From: Ciborinia camelliae | Taxonomy: Eukaryota > Ascomycota > Leotiomycetes > Helotiales > Sclerotiniaceae | NCBI GenBank assembly: GCA_025890175.1 | Contig: JANPYM010000004.1 | Span: 937,134 to 1,001,133 of the forward strand | Length of the DNA: 64,000 bases | Reading direction: 5' to 3' | Shown here: in pieces, positions 51,982 through 63,886 of the stretch | How positions within the stretch are numbered: the stretch's first letter is position 1 | How the letters are laid out: each line of letters begins with the position of its first letter | Notes under the pieces: model-generated | What the model was told of the DNA's origin: nothing | What the model saw: the letters and a program-made list of their open reading frames with translations, nothing else | Database searches by the model: none | Program-made: the position numbers and the translations under genes

Positions 51982-53146
51982 TTGTACGGCCTCAAATATT
52001 TAGACGGGGGAAAAGATGGGAGGAAGGGGATCTCGACGTATTTCTTAAGGATTTTCAGGCGTTATTATCTTGTACGTGTAGGAATAAAAGCTTGCTTGGC
52101 TAGTGAGCATGGGGCGGGAGGCTGGACTCATGGGTGGCTATTTATTCTGGGCGTTTATTCTGGGAGGTAATGGCGAGTTAAAGGGAGTCCTAAAAGTGTG
52201 CGCAGAATGGACTCAAATTGGCCGGCATGATATGATAATAGGAGTGCGTTTGGTATTCCCAGGCAGAAATTGTATAGATATTATTTAGTAGCTTTCGCCA
52301 TGAATATAATAGCGCTCATTAGGAAGCGATGATCAATCTATTCTACTTTCGATGCTGTGTGATATTCTAATAATATTGAACATCCAGAAATTTTTGAAAC
52401 ATTTTGGCCTAGAATACAAGCAAGGATTTCCAATCGTAAAACATGGAATTGACTGCCGAATCTGGAAATTTCAGGTGACAATATATCCTCATATTTCCCA
52501 CTCAGGCGCGAGACATTCGAGATGACCAATTAATTCCATGGAAGTATCGAACAGTTTTTTTGTATTAGATCTGACAACACAACTTATATGATCCATTGCT
52601 TGAGAACAACCCAGCTATATCATATTAAGCAGTCTTAATTCACATACCCGAGGGAGCTCTTGGTCTTTAGCTTTATCACCACATCAGCCATTTCATCACC
52701 TCCCTCAAGCACACTAAACTTGGATCACTTCTTAAGCCAAAGTATTAAATCTGTGTATTCTTTCTCCATCCATCCGACTTATCTAGCAAGGTGTTCAACC
52801 AGTGCATTCATCATTCAAAATCCCTAATCCAATTACGAGTAACCACTCCTATCGAGGTGAAATTACCAACCTCATCCACCACCCACGCAAGCTATGCAAT
52901 CAAACTCAACAAACCCAGACCCAATCAACCATTCCACAACTCCAAGTATTTAAAATTTAAACCAGACCTATCACTCCTTGTCTATTCTCCCGGTACTTTT
53001 TGGCTTTATACTTCTTCGCGGGCTCCATTGTTTTTATTACAAACATCCTTCCCATGTCTTCTTTTTCTCCTCTATCCTGCCATCATACGCATATTTGCAA
53101 CAAAACTTCCTCTCGGCTTCTTATATTCTCTACTCCGGCTGACCGG
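51982..53146. other. Convergent 3' region, TRA1 / acidic protein gene
   Basis: About 1.2 kb with no recognised gene. A 150-codon plus-strand frame (52791-53243) overlaps the end of the minus-strand gene; it is hydrophobic in parts but lacks family features. Confidence 0.45.
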
Positions 53147-56104
53147 TTACCGTCTGAACATATACCTCAAATCAGGTAACCCACCCACAATTTTCTTCAC
53201 AATCTCATCTTGCTCCGTTTCAAACTTGGTTTTCGAATTATGACTTGTATGGACAGGGGCTAAAGGTGCGGGTGTAAATTTACGCGGAGGAGTAGAGAAA
53301 GAAACAGTTTTTGGTTTCGGTGGAGCTGGATAAGATTGTGGTCTTGAGTTTGTGGTTTGTCTGGATAATGATGTAGGTTTGGGTGCAGGGGCTGGTGCGT
53401 CGAAAAAGGAGAAATCAACAGATGCCCATGGATCCGAAGTACTGGGTGAGGTAGGTGGTATTGATGGATTAGAAGGTTGGGTCCAGGTACTTGTAAGTGG
53501 TGGAGTCAAGGCGGAAGAGGTGTTGGGAGGGGCTTGAGACCAGGTATCTGTGAAGGTTGTGTTTGATGATAAGGAAGAGACGGATTGGAACGTGGTGCTT
53601 GTGGTTGCCGTGGTTGATAATGCTGGTGACGGAGGAGGGATTGCAGTTGATTGTATTGGCACTGGAGTACTTGCTGGCGGAGACCATAAGTCTACAAACG
53701 ATGGATTTGAAGATATAGGAGATGGGATGATAGTTCTGGATAATAGTGGGGACTTTGAGATCATAAGGCTTTTAGGGTTTCCAAGAGTATTGTCAAGACT
53801 TGATGTTGATTTGTGACCAAATGCAGACTGGAGTCTCGTAACCCGAGGATTTGGAACAGGAATAGAGTTGGTGAATGAAGTTCCGAGGCTCATCGACTTC
53901 TTATGCCGCAATCCCGGGATGGGAAATTTGGGGGCCTCGGTGACAACAGGCGAGGAAACCATTTCGCCCCATTCATCATCATCGTCATCATCATCATCAT
54001 CGTCACTCGAGCTATAAGTTGACATGTTGTTCGAGCTATTTGTAGATGGCGGCGGCATTGAAATTGGTCTTAGTTTCTTCACCGCCTGAAGAAAGCTTGG
54101 AGGTGGTTCGATTGGAGACATCGGTAATGGGCTGCGTAAAGCAGGGCTCGATTGACCTGGATGTCCAAAAGCAGAGTTCATTGGGAGGGAGAAAGGCTTG
54201 GCAAATGAGTCTGTTTGCGAAGCAAAGCTATCAGAACCGGAAGTTGGCTGCATTGTTGGGGTGGAAGCCCATCCAAATTGCGCGACAGAAGGCTGTGGTG
54301 TTGCTTCAACATTGGTAACTGAATCCGCCGACTTCGTGGAGCTGTGCTTTCTTGGTTTCGATGATGAACGAGACTCTGATATAGACGAGTGTCGAGCAAG
54401 TTCTTCCCTGGGAACTTCCACTGCTTTATCAGCTGCTATTTTTGCTTTAAGCTTCACAGTCTTTCGTTTCGAATCAAGCACCGTCGCTAATGGAACAGGT
54501 GGTGCATTTGGATCGTTCCAGCCGAAAAGAGAACCCCCTTTGCTTGTACCGTCAAGATTAACATGTCCACCATTTCGATCTTCCTCCATCCACCTTGCCA
54601 CGATTTTTTGAGTATCTTGCTTGACTTGAGATTGTGCCCATGAAATTCGAACATAGTTTTCATCATCTCCAGTATTGAATTTTCGCATAGTGCCGTACCT
54701 TGATACCCTGTACCACATCTTTCGTTCTTCGGCAGATGAGAATGTATCGGTAATGATAGTATCAGGTATAAAAACCTTCTCAACGGCTTCGTCGTTCTTC
54801 TCCTCGGTATCTCCAAACAAACCTTTTACAGCGGTTAGGTTGATAGAGAAGTCAACGGGCCCGGACAGTTGTTTCGGTAATCGTATTTCAGAAGGTTCTT
54901 CCCGTCGTGTAGCCAATTCAGATGAATTAGGGGACTTCATCGAATCGTGATTTTCTACCAGCTCCTCGCTATCATCCGAAATACCCTCCTCGAAATCTCC
55001 AAAACCCCCGAAGTCATCATCGTCTGGCTCCTCGGCACTGGACTCCTCTTCAACCTCGTCATCTTCCGGATTATTATTCTCTGTTATCGCGGCACGTTCA
55101 TCATCTGGTTCTATTGAACCATGAGTTTCCTCCTCTACTTTGGCATCTTCTACGGCAAGCTCATCCTCTGGTTCAGTTACATCATCGAAATTTTCAACTA
55201 GTTCCTGCACACTCGGTGATACCGCTCTTATGATTCGAGACCTTTTCGGTTCATCATCCAAGGATGTCCGCGGTGAGTCTGGCAGGATTTCATCATGATT
55301 ACTTGTATCAGATAGTGAAGAAGATGGTGGCGATGATTCGTGCTCGGGCACTTGTGTTGATGACAGAATATTATCGTCTGATTTATGATGTTCTTCCTCG
55401 ACGCCTTCGGCGCATAGATCATTCTCAGATTCCACTTCAATACCCAACCCGATTGCTTCGTTACTAGCCTCATCTAGCCCATCTATTATTTCCGGAACAG
55501 GTTGGTCCAAAGCGGATTCCTTTGGCTCAATTGTTGTTTCGCCTGGGGACTCGGGTTGCGGGACGGTCACTTCGAATACGTCGAGAGAGTTATCCACAGT
55601 GGCCTCTTCAGTGGGCTCCGGATTCAAAATCGTAGCCTCTAAACTAGTATTATCACCCACAGTCGCACATTCATCAGAAGGGACCGCGTTCACCCAAGGA
55701 TCCGGAGAGGGTTCTCGAGCGATTGCAGCGGGTATCGCAAGGAGACTCGGCGATAATTCTGGTACTTCACGCGCAGGACTCGTAGATAAGTTATCCCAAC
55801 CCGGCGATAATGCCCCAATATCATCCTTCACTACCTCCAACTCTCTTCCTCGGCTCGGTGTACTCCATTGCTCAGCTGCGCCGTCCAAACCCAAACCCCC
55901 TTTCTTTTCCCCCGTATCCTCTTCCCAATCGCCAGACCCATTGTCCGAAGTTCCCCAAGTCGCAGTAACGCTATTCCTTAATGCTTCACTTGCTTTTGCA
56001 ACCTCAAGTCTATCTGCCCCATCGTCAATCCTTCGAATAGCCAAACCAACATCACTTTTCAATTCATCGGCCCACGGTGAGCCCCAAGGATCGTCCATAT
56101 CCAT
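53147..56104 (-). CDS. Large acidic, mostly disordered fungal protein with aftiphilin/Laa2-like motif
   Basis: A single exon of 985 aa. I do not recognise a named family with certainty. The conserved-looking N-terminus is MDMDDPWGSPWADELKSD. Residues about 100-360 are acidic and Ser/Pro-rich. DDDDFGGFGDFEEG at 361-374 is an acidic-phenylalanine motif of the kind that binds the gamma-ear of AP-1/GGA clathrin adaptors, as in aftiphilin and yeast Laa2 (family knowledge). A folded-looking segment follows (about 465-535): ERKMWYRVSRYGTMRKFNTG and KIVARWMEEDRNGGHVNLDG. The second half is Ser/Thr/Pro-rich with an Asp run. The C-terminus is DEIVKKIVGGLPDLRYMFRR. An adaptor-associated trafficking role is inference. 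Divergent from CFD1. Confidence 0.8.
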   Translation of the reverse strand: MDMDDPWGSPWADELKSDVGLAIRRIDDGADRLEVAKASEALRNSVTATWGTSDNGSGDWEEDTGEKKGGLGLDGAAEQWSTPSRGRELEVVKDDIGALSPGWDNLSTSPAREVPELSPSLLAIPAAIAREPSPDPWVNAVPSDECATVGDNTSLEATILNPEPTEEATVDNSLDVFEVTVPQPESPGETTIEPKESALDQPVPEIIDGLDEASNEAIGLGIEVESENDLCAEGVEEEHHKSDDNILSSTQVPEHESSPPSSSLSDTSNHDEILPDSPRTSLDDEPKRSRIIRAVSPSVQELVENFDDVTEPEDELAVEDAKVEEETHGSIEPDDERAAITENNNPEDDEVEEESSAEEPDDDDFGGFGDFEEGISDDSEELVENHDSMKSPNSSELATRREEPSEIRLPKQLSGPVDFSINLTAVKGLFGDTEEKNDEAVEKVFIPDTIITDTFSSAEERKMWYRVSRYGTMRKFNTGDDENYVRISWAQSQVKQDTQKIVARWMEEDRNGGHVNLDGTSKGGSLFGWNDPNAPPVPLATVLDSKRKTVKLKAKIAADKAVEVPREELARHSSISESRSSSKPRKHSSTKSADSVTNVEATPQPSVAQFGWASTPTMQPTSGSDSFASQTDSFAKPFSLPMNSAFGHPGQSSPALRSPLPMSPIEPPPSFLQAVKKLRPISMPPPSTNSSNNMSTYSSSDDDDDDDDDDEWGEMVSSPVVTEAPKFPIPGLRHKKSMSLGTSFTNSIPVPNPRVTRLQSAFGHKSTSSLDNTLGNPKSLMISKSPLLSRTIIPSPISSNPSFVDLWSPPASTPVPIQSTAIPPPSPALSTTATTSTTFQSVSSLSSNTTFTDTWSQAPPNTSSALTPPLTSTWTQPSNPSIPPTSPSTSDPWASVDFSFFDAPAPAPKPTSLSRQTTNSRPQSYPAPPKPKTVSFSTPPRKFTPAPLAPVHTSHNSKTKFETEQDEIVKKIVGGLPDLRYMFRR

Positions 56105-56538
56105 TCACGTCCCCTCAGAAAACCTTCTTTCATATTGATACTCTTTCCACCATCATCCGCAGATTTCGTTAGTCGTATATAATATGGAAATGTTGATTAG
56201 GAAAGGGCAATTTCGTGTATTGTTACTCGTAATAATTTGACGGCCCCAAGAAGATTAATAATAATAAGGGTCAATCAATCCCATACACTACGGTCGGCGA
56301 TTCGGAACATAAGAATGCACACTAAAAAGGCGTCATCAATGCCAGTGGGGTTTGTTTTCAGCAGATCAACAGTAAATTGATTGATTAGCAACATCGGCTT
56401 GATAAGCGATAAGGTTAATAAGAATTTCAGATCTCCGAAATACTAAACTACCTATCAAAAGATGCGACAATGAATGGAACAGTACATTTTCGTCGGTTTT
56501 AATTTGTTTAATTTGTTTAATCCCTTGAATCTCCAAAT
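56105..56538. promoter_or_regulatory. Shared divergent promoter region, acidic protein / CFD1
   Basis: About 430 bp separate the two start codons, so both promoters lie here. Confidence 0.45.
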
Positions 56539-57540
56539 ATGTCTTTGGATAAAGTGAGACATATTGTTCTCGTAAGTATGCCAGCATGCCAATATGCCTA
56601 TACGACGTGAATGCCCATCATCAATTAACAAAGAACATCACAGGTCCTCTCCGGTAAAGGAGGTGTCGGAAAATCCTCAGTCACAACCCAACTTGCTCTC
56701 TCCCTTTCTCTCGCTGGCTCTTCTGTCGGCATCCTTGATATCGATTTAACCGGTCCATCCATCCCACGTCTCTTCTCCCTCGAATCTGCGAAAGTAACCC
56801 AAGCACCCGGCGGCTGGATCCCCGTACCCGTTCACCCCTCCAACCCCTCTTCTTCCATCGGCGCCCTATCATGCATGTCTCTCGGTTTTTTATTACGGGA
56901 GCGGGGTGATGCAGTGGTATGGCGTGGACCAAAGAAAACAGCTATGGTTAGACAATTTCTTACAGATGTCTTATGGGGCGAACTCGATTACCTACTCATT
57001 GATACCCCGCCTGGTACCTCGGATGAACATATTTCGTTGGCGGAAACCCTCCTGAAGAATGCATTCCCGGGTCAAGTCGCAGGTGCGGTGATTGTAACGA
57101 CGCCGCAGGCCGTGGCAACAGCAGATGTGAGGAAGGAATTGAACTTTTGTAAGAAGACTGGAATCCATGTTATCGGGGTTGTGGAGAATATGAGTGGATT
57201 CGTGTGTCCAAACTGCTCGGAGTGTACGAATGTTTTCAACAGAGGAGGTGGAGAGGTCATGGCCAAGGATTTCGGCGTACAATTTTTAGGACGGGTGCCA
57301 ATTGATCCTCAGTTCGGGATGTTGGTAGAGGCAGGAAGAAAGCCAGTGTATCCCGATGGAACGCTAGTTAATGGAAAAGACATGAGCAGTGCTCAAAACG
57401 GCGCCGATGCTGTTGGGGACGACGAGCTGTTGGTGGAGAAGTACAGGGACTGTTCTTTATGTCCAATATTTGAGGACATAACCAAACAAGTCATGGATGC
57501 AGTAGAAGGGAAGAGTCCGGAAGCGGCGCCGAGTGCATGA
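56539..57540 (+). CDS. CFD1: Cytosolic Fe-S cluster assembly factor Cfd1 (NUBP2)
   Basis: P-loop ATPase that, with Nbp35, scaffolds 4Fe-4S clusters for cytosolic and nuclear proteins (family knowledge). Two exons, 56539-56571 and 56644-57540; the 72-nt intron falls just before the P-loop and the product is 309 aa. The P-loop is [10 protein letters not shown] (14-23) with the Mrp/NBP35 deviant form. Then come [30 protein letters not shown] and [14 protein letters not shown]. The C-terminal CPNCSEC (about residue 224) carries the CxxC that binds the bridging cluster. The N-terminus is short, without the Cys-rich extension of Nbp35, which identifies it as Cfd1. Confidence 0.94.
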
Positions 57541-58157
57541 GTTTTAGTTTGGACTACTGGGTAATATAACTGCTGGTGTTGGGGATTTTGAGCATTTCTA
57601 TGGTGGCTATTAGATCTGAAGATCTGGCGTCCAAAACAGATGGCTTTGGACGATTTCAGTGAGTATTGGATGAATATATGACTAAGACATTAGGATACAA
57701 CTGGGCCAGTTAAATTTATCTATTCTCTATCAATTTCATCTTACGACTTATCTATGTTCACGTCTGAGCTTTTTGGTGGAATGACTGGCCATTGTCTCCT
57801 AGTACCTCATTATAAATTTCATCTGAACAAGTCGCTGCAGATTTCTTCAATTTGCAATACTCCCCAACTCCCCCCGTTCTGGACGCTCATATTAGGCACC
57901 CCCTATGATTCTCGCTTAAAAGATACGTCGGAGAAGTACTACTATATGGTAGCTAAGGCCATTTACAATGGGTTTTCTGTATTTACGCCGAATCTTCAGA
58001 GCAAGCACGTCACACATCAGTCGTATCCCAAGAAATCATGGATGGTATTTTATACGTATCTCTTAAAACAAGTTCAAAGTCGCCTCGCCAAGTTTCGAAT
58101 CTACTAACATTTACATCATCGTCGTCATCATATCATCTCTAATGTAGATCTAGTAAT
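57541..58157. other. Convergent 3' region, CFD1 / aminotransferase
   Basis: About 620 bp between facing stop codons. A plus-strand frame of 117 codons (57754-58107) has no family features and is taken as chance. Confidence 0.45.
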
Positions 58158-60216
58158 CTAACAAGCCATATTCATACTCAGATCCCTCAACTCACCTTCC
58201 ATAGCCCCAGCACTATCACCCATGTCGATATCATCCAAATCCTCTTTCTTTTTAATCATCCAAAATGCCTTCACTCCCTCAGCAAACCTCTTACTACTCT
58301 TCTCCACCTCCTCTTCCTCCACAGCTGCAAAACACAACCTAAAATATTGCCAGCCCTTCTCTTCTGCGATCTTTGGCGTAGGACTAAATACCGCACCAGG
58401 AGCTGCTAAAACGAGATGAGGCTTAATAGTTAGATAGATCCAGAGTACTCGGGCGAGCTTGGAACCGGATACTTGTTTGGCTAGAGGATGAGTCTCGAAA
58501 TGCATGTGGATCCAAACAAACATTCCACCGCGTGGCCAGTCAAAAGAGTAAATTTTAGTTTTGGTGATGACGGCCCATTCGGAATCGGAGATCTGTCGGG
58601 AGGTGCCTTGTTTGACATAGTATCGACCCTCTTCCAAGGCCTCGCACATTCTGTTCATGCGTCTTTCGTATGTGCCTCTCAAACCTTCCAACCAACGAAC
58701 CCAACCATCAGTTTTCCAACCGGAAAATGCGAGTTGTTCGCTCTTGGACTTCTTGTTAAACTGAGCCGAGGAAGTTTGAGGACCCATAACTAATTCTGCG
58801 ATCATTGCTTGAACAAATCCGGATGGTTGTTGCGTAGAAGTTTCTGTGATTCGCAAGATACGCTCTACAACAGCAGGCTGCGCTGTGATCCAACCCAGAC
58901 GACATCCCGGAGCCACCGTCTTCGAGAATGTATCAAGACGAATAACACGCCCGTCAGGATCGAAGTTCAAATATGACGGAACAAGACTATCAAGAAATGG
59001 GTAACCAGAGGAGTTCTTGAAAGTGTGTACTGGCTCTAGTTCCGGCAAAGCCTCACTGCGAGCCTCTGCTTGCAATCCTGCTGCAGATGGGAATTGAAGG
59101 TACCAATATGGATCATCTTCAATTATCATTACATCGTATTTACTGCAAATCGCATAAAGGCTTTTGCGTCTCTGAATAGACAGAGTACCACTGGTAGGAT
59201 TCTGACCAATACTATCATTTGATGAGTACCCAGTAGCGGCAATAAAATGGATAGAGCGGTACTTACGTAATAGTATACATCATATGAGGTCGTCTACCCT
59301 TTGATTCATCCCAGTTCTCAAGTACATCTTCGAGACCACCGGGGCCAGTAGGAACCATTCCCTGGAGATCAATCTTGACCGGAACAACTTGTATACCCCC
59401 TATAGTAGTGGTTAATCCACCATCTCCTGTTTTGGGCTTCGTGTCTACTTACTCGGTCTACAGGTTTGGATAGCAGTCATATAGGCGAATTCTTCGCAAA
59501 GTATGGCAGGTCTCTCTCTGATCCAATCTCTCTCCTCGCTCCAAACATTAGACAAAGCTTCAATAGCCTTCGAGAATCCATCAGTCGAACCACATGTCAA
59601 GATAATCTCAGCACCGCCCTTGTATGGTATATTTGGATGTAGATTTTCGAGAGCAAATTGTCGTACAAAAGAATATAATGGTGGGTATCCTTGAGACTGT
59701 CCATATTGTAAAGCAGTTGTCAAATCAATCTTCTGCAAAGGATTTGGTATCGGTGATGAATGGGGAATTAGCAGATGTCTTGAGGCTTCTGCAGATGACT
59801 TTTTGATCGATGTTGCTGCAAGCTTCTGCAAAAGCTCTGGAGCATTGGGGTCATTCGGAGTAGGCGTAAATCTTTCAGGGCGTGCAATTTGTGCCTCTAA
59901 AGTATCGTATGGGAAGAATGATGCATTGGGAAGACCTGAGATAATTCATTAACATCTTGGTGCGCAATGCAGGAACTGATGCGGGTAGAACATTGTAGTG
60001 GCGAACGCCTTCTTGAATGCATCAAGACTTACCACCAGCCAAATTTCCAATTCCGGGAATCTGAAAGTACTTATAGAACTCCTTTACAGCACTTTCTTCT
60101 CGCGCAACAGTTACTCGAGAAAAATGATGGCTTAAATCTAATGGTGGTTTGGGACCTGTATATTGTGGAACTTCACCAACGACAAGATATTCATGGTCCA
60201 TTGGGTAGGTTGCCAT
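58158..60216 (-). CDS. ARO8: Aromatic amino acid aminotransferase, Aro8 type
   Basis: PLP-dependent class I aminotransferase; Aro8-type enzymes interconvert aromatic amino acids and their keto acids and can act on 2-aminoadipate (family knowledge). Four exons: 60216-60033, 59935-59453, 59399-59267 and 59211-58158, giving 617 aa. The start is MATYPMDHEYLVVGEV; the open frame upstream lacks an ATG. Landmarks: FQIPGIGNLAGG|GLPNASFFPY across intron 1, YGQSQGYPPLYSFVRQF, ILTCGSTDGFSKAIEAL (cofactor phosphate loop), IGQNPTSGTLS, IIEDDPYWYLQF, and the PLP lysine K364 in RLDTFSKTVAPGCRLGW. A C-terminal KKKEDLDDIDMGDSAG stretch is acidic. Length is typical of fungal Aro8 relatives. Confidence 0.92.
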
Positions 60217-60789
60217 GTTTAGGGACGATGAAAGTATTAACAATTCAATTCAATTCATGACAAGTCACGGTACTCAAAATAGACAATAAGGTACAATCTA
60301 CTGTATGAAGGAAAAGTAATATAAAATTACATTATTGAAGCTATTTAAGTATTTATTTCCACTTTGTGAGTTGCACGCACGAGATATGCTTACTGATAAC
60401 GTATCAGTGACTCTACAGGGGGTTTTACAAAGCAAAGCATTGGGAAGCTCCAGTCAAATTAGTCATTTTGTTATTCCGGTGCTCGGCCGAAGAATGTGTG
60501 CACCGAACTCCTGTACTAGTTGTACTGCCTCCTTATCACGCTTCTGCAAGGCGGCAGACATCGACTATCAAATAATAGAATCTATTCACGCCCTTCCCTG
60601 AACCCCCTCGAGCTTCTTAATTGCCATGTATTTGAATAGTATTATGTTCGATGTTCCAATTGCTCTCTGTATTCCCATCTACTTCTAATATCTGCAAATA
60701 GACAACTTCAATGACTTGCTATCATGATGTGCAATTGGTTGTTCTTTCGAACTCCGGTTCTGTAATTCCCATGACCCCTCGGTCCAGCC
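60217..60789. other. Aminotransferase promoter and esterase 3' region
   Basis: About 570 bp between two minus-strand genes. It must hold the ARO8 promoter. No separate gene was recognised; the plus-strand frame at 60335-60601 lacks family features. Confidence 0.45.
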
Positions 60790-62135
60790 TTACTTATTAG
60801 TGATCCCCCAAGCAGCAGCCAAAGCTTGAATTGCTTCCCGATTGTACCTCTTTCCATCCTCGAGAATATCATCCATCATCATAAATGTATCTATGAACGA
60901 CCGGGGGTCAGTAATTGCCTAACATGGAATATGTTTGGTGCGAAATACTGAGATCAAACCGCATTGGAGTGAAGAGGATACACAAGAGAAAACATGCAAA
61001 TGGCGATTGGTACGGGAAGTATACAATCAAAAAACTGGTTGTACTTACGAGGCATGCCCTTCATGCGAATAACTTCGGCTTTAGAACCTGCAGCATTCAT
61101 CTTTTCCCCATAAGCTTCACCTTCGTCTCTCAGGGGGTCCATCTCCGCTGTCATGATGAGAGCCGGTGCCAAACCCTTAAAATTGGTTGCTAGTATTGGG
61201 GAGGCCTTCCAATTCTGTCACTCGCTCGTTAATATGCGAATAATTAAGGGGCGGTGAAGACTTACGTTGTAGGTTGTATGGTGCCTATCCTTGCCAAAGA
61301 ACTGTGCAGCAAAATATTCCATTCTTGCCACTGGCAACGGTACTGTGAATTCCATTTCCCTAAAACTTCCATATCTTTCCCATCCCTTCTCCGTCAACTT
61401 TCCATCAAGTCCATATCCATCCATATCCACAACCGGAACTCCCAACAGCTGAAAACTCAGTGGCATCCCTTCATCCTTACAAACATGACTTACAACCGCA
61501 GCCAACATCCCACCCGCACTTATACCCCCAACAGCGAACCCTTGTCGATCTAGATTCCGCTTTTTGACCATTTCATCCGATCCAATCCATTTGAACGCCT
61601 CAATGCAATCGTTCACAGGAATTGGCCATTGATACTCTGGTGCCAACCTATAATCCACATCAAACACCACACATCCTAATTCTAGAACCAACCTCTTACA
61701 AAACTCCATATCCGATTCCAGACCCCCAAAAACCCACCCCCCACCATGGAAATTGATATACACTGGTCTAGGCTTCCCCTCGTTGATATTTGGAGCGGGT
61801 TCGAAAATCCTCACCGTAATACTATTCTTCCCATCACCAGAAGGGGAAACTGGACATTGAACATCAGTGATAGAATGAACGTCAGGCGAAATGGCACGAC
61901 CGTACACGATGTTGTATCTGCGAGGATTGGCCCTAAATTCTTTGATTGGGATTTGATGGGTCGCCAATCTTCCCGCCGAGTAATGAGCATGATATCTTGC
62001 AAAGACAGGATCAAACCGAGGAAGAAGATCAGGTGGGATACTATTGATAAGTGGTTGGGACATGGCTGCGGGTTTGAAGTCTGTAGAATGTGATATATCT
62101 TCCCCTGGAAGATGAGAGACGTTCGGGTAAGGCAT
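60790..62135 (-). CDS. Alpha/beta-hydrolase-3 (HSL-family) esterase/lipase
   Basis: Serine hydrolase of the hormone-sensitive-lipase family; substrate unknown. Three exons: 62135-61266, 61214-61049 and 60890-60790, giving 378 aa. Introns are 51 and 158 nt. The oxyanion-hole motif HGGGWVFGG starts at 130. The nucleophile is S206 in GGISAGG (usually GDSAGG). The catalytic acid is D316 in [10 protein letters not shown]. The catalytic His is H346, whose codon is split by the last intron (GMP|HTFMMM). [17 protein letters not shown] is typical of the fold. There is no clear signal peptide. Met25 ([11 protein letters not shown]) is a possible alternative start. Members include fungal esterases and secondary-metabolite hydrolases; nothing nearby suggests which. 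Confidence 0.88.
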
Positions 62136-62317
62136 ATGTGGATGGATGTGAGGCTTCAGTTGCCTCGGAGAACAATAGGTATTTTAGAAAATGGTATTTA
62201 AGAAGCGAAATGGATAAGTTTATCTATTAAAATGAGATTCTTTTGAATATACAGTTGTTTCTCTTACCCGAATTTGAGATGTGTTGTCGTTATCGAGGTG
62301 ATGTTCCCCGCAGATCC

Positions 62318-62665
62318 TTATCGTTCGTATGGCTCGGATGATCCTCCCACTAAAGCACTTCTGCATGACTGCCGGGTTTGCATGCATCGGAGGTTATTGA
62401 TGCAGTGAAATGTCACATCCAATGTGTTTTTGTATATGATGGCCTCACAATTTGTTAGCACTTCGTTGTCAATTAAACTAGGGACATGCCTCCAGCTGAC
62501 AACGGAAGAGTAAATCCTAGTAGACCACAGGTCTTGAATTGAAGGACACTTGGGCTGGCCGATGAAACTCTTGCCGACCAGGTGTATTTCCTTGCTAAGG
62601 AACCGGTGAGGTTTCTCCCATGTAGGAAAGAATGGCATGAGCTTGGCGGCTTCAATTGGAAGCAT
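62318..62665 (-). other. Open frame of 115 codons, possible gene fragment
   Basis: ATG-started frame MLPIEAAKLMPFFPTWEKPH. A later part, NEVLTNCEAIIYKNTLDVTF, loosely recalls the repeated 'new members of lists of cell-wall/F-box-like' fungal families in which a leading LP..I and a later EA..ILY..NTF occur. That resemblance is weak and not a domain call. It sits between the esterase promoter and MORG1 on the same strand. It could be a small gene, a remnant or chance. Confidence 0.2.
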
Positions 62666-62757
62666 ATGTCGGGAAGACTACAACATTCGACGAGTGCCCC
62701 CAAACAATCGATACGGCTGATTCAAAATGAGTGCATTCTGGTTGACACATTTTGAGC

Positions 62758-63886
62758 TCATGAGGGCCCAAAAACTGTGACTATCCCATCAGTACCAGCG
62801 CAGCACCATTGGTCCCCTTTGCCATTTTCTTTCCAGGCGACGGCACTGATAACGTTCGTCCTCTCCTTCTCCTTTCCATCTCGACCAATCTTTCTCTTGC
62901 CCTCAACTTTCGAACCCTCAACCTTAATTCTATGCAGAACGTTTCCGGTCAAAGTTTCCCAAACTACAACTTCCCCATCTGGTCCATTGACGTTTTCATT
63001 CCCTGAGAGCACCCACTTCTCATTGCCTCCGAAGCAACTCCTGACCCTGTACTCCTCATTCCTGAATCCCAAGTCTTTATAAGTCTTCAAACATCCGCCA
63101 CCCTCCCGATCCATCAGCCTAACACACCCATCCAAGCTCCCCACCAGAACACCCCTCCCATCTCTCGTCCTCACCAAACTCGTCACACTACCCCCAATAA
63201 CGTCAGTCTCCAAAGTTCCTGCCCTGATATCATACCACCTTACCCTCCCATCCACACTCCCACTAACAATCTCCCACTCCCCACACCCGGGTCCCTCATC
63301 TCCCCCCTTCCCTGCTAAAACGACACTAACACTATCCTTGGCATCCTCCATCAACATCACTGGTTTCATACTACCCGCTCTAATATCCCATATCCTCACG
63401 CTCCTATCAAATCCCCCACTCACCAATAAACTCTCCTCGCTTCCTCCAAATACTACACTGTTAACTCGAGATGTATGACCATTATTCCCACCAAACTTCC
63501 TAATCGTCTTTGCGGACTGCACATCCCAAAGAAATACACTGCGATCACCACCACATGAAGCAAACGTGGCATTTGTCGAAGCGACTGCTATAGAAAGTAC
63601 TTCATAGCCATGTGCAGAAAACGTTTGGATTAACTGAGAAGGTTTTGGAGGTTGATGGGGAGCAGGAGGTTGGGAAGAAGCTGCGGGACGCGAAGGATTA
63701 TACAGACGAATGTTGCGGTCAGCGGACCCGGTTAGGATATAGATCGAGGGAGAAGATGAGTAGGTTAATGCGTGAACAGGTCCTTTGGTTATTGAGTTAG
63801 CCTTGGTAACTTATAAAGAAAGTATGGAAGTTGTACAGACCATTGGATCCAGTAAGTTGAGTTAAAGGCTTGGAAGGAAATTCCAT
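62758..63886 (-). CDS. WD40 repeat protein, MORG1/WDR83-like
   Basis: WD40 propeller protein. WDR83/MORG1 is a MAPK scaffold and a spliceosome-associated factor (family knowledge). Two exons, 63886-63841 and 63782-62758, with a 58-nt intron and 356 aa. It starts MEFPSKPLTQLTGSNGPVHA. WD blades are visible at SIYILTGSADRNIRLYNPSR, TFASCGGDRSVFLWDVQSAK, LLVSGGFDRSVRIWDIRAGS, EIVSGSVDGRVRWYDIRAGT, GVLVGSLDGCVRLMDREGGG, KWVLSGNENVNGPDGEVVVW and DQWCCAGTDGIVTVFGPS, about seven blades. The Pro-rich insert after blade 1 (SQPPAPHQPPKPSQ) is a local addition. The donor is GTCTGT, less usual but in frame. Confidence 0.85.

Noticed and set aside
52791..53243. 150-codon plus-strand frame with hydrophobic stretches
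   Set aside because: It overlaps the well-supported C-terminus of the 985-aa gene antisense. Its composition looks like translated UTR.
57754..58107. 117-codon plus-strand frame between CFD1 and the aminotransferase
   Set aside because: No domain, atypical composition, and located in a convergent 3' region.
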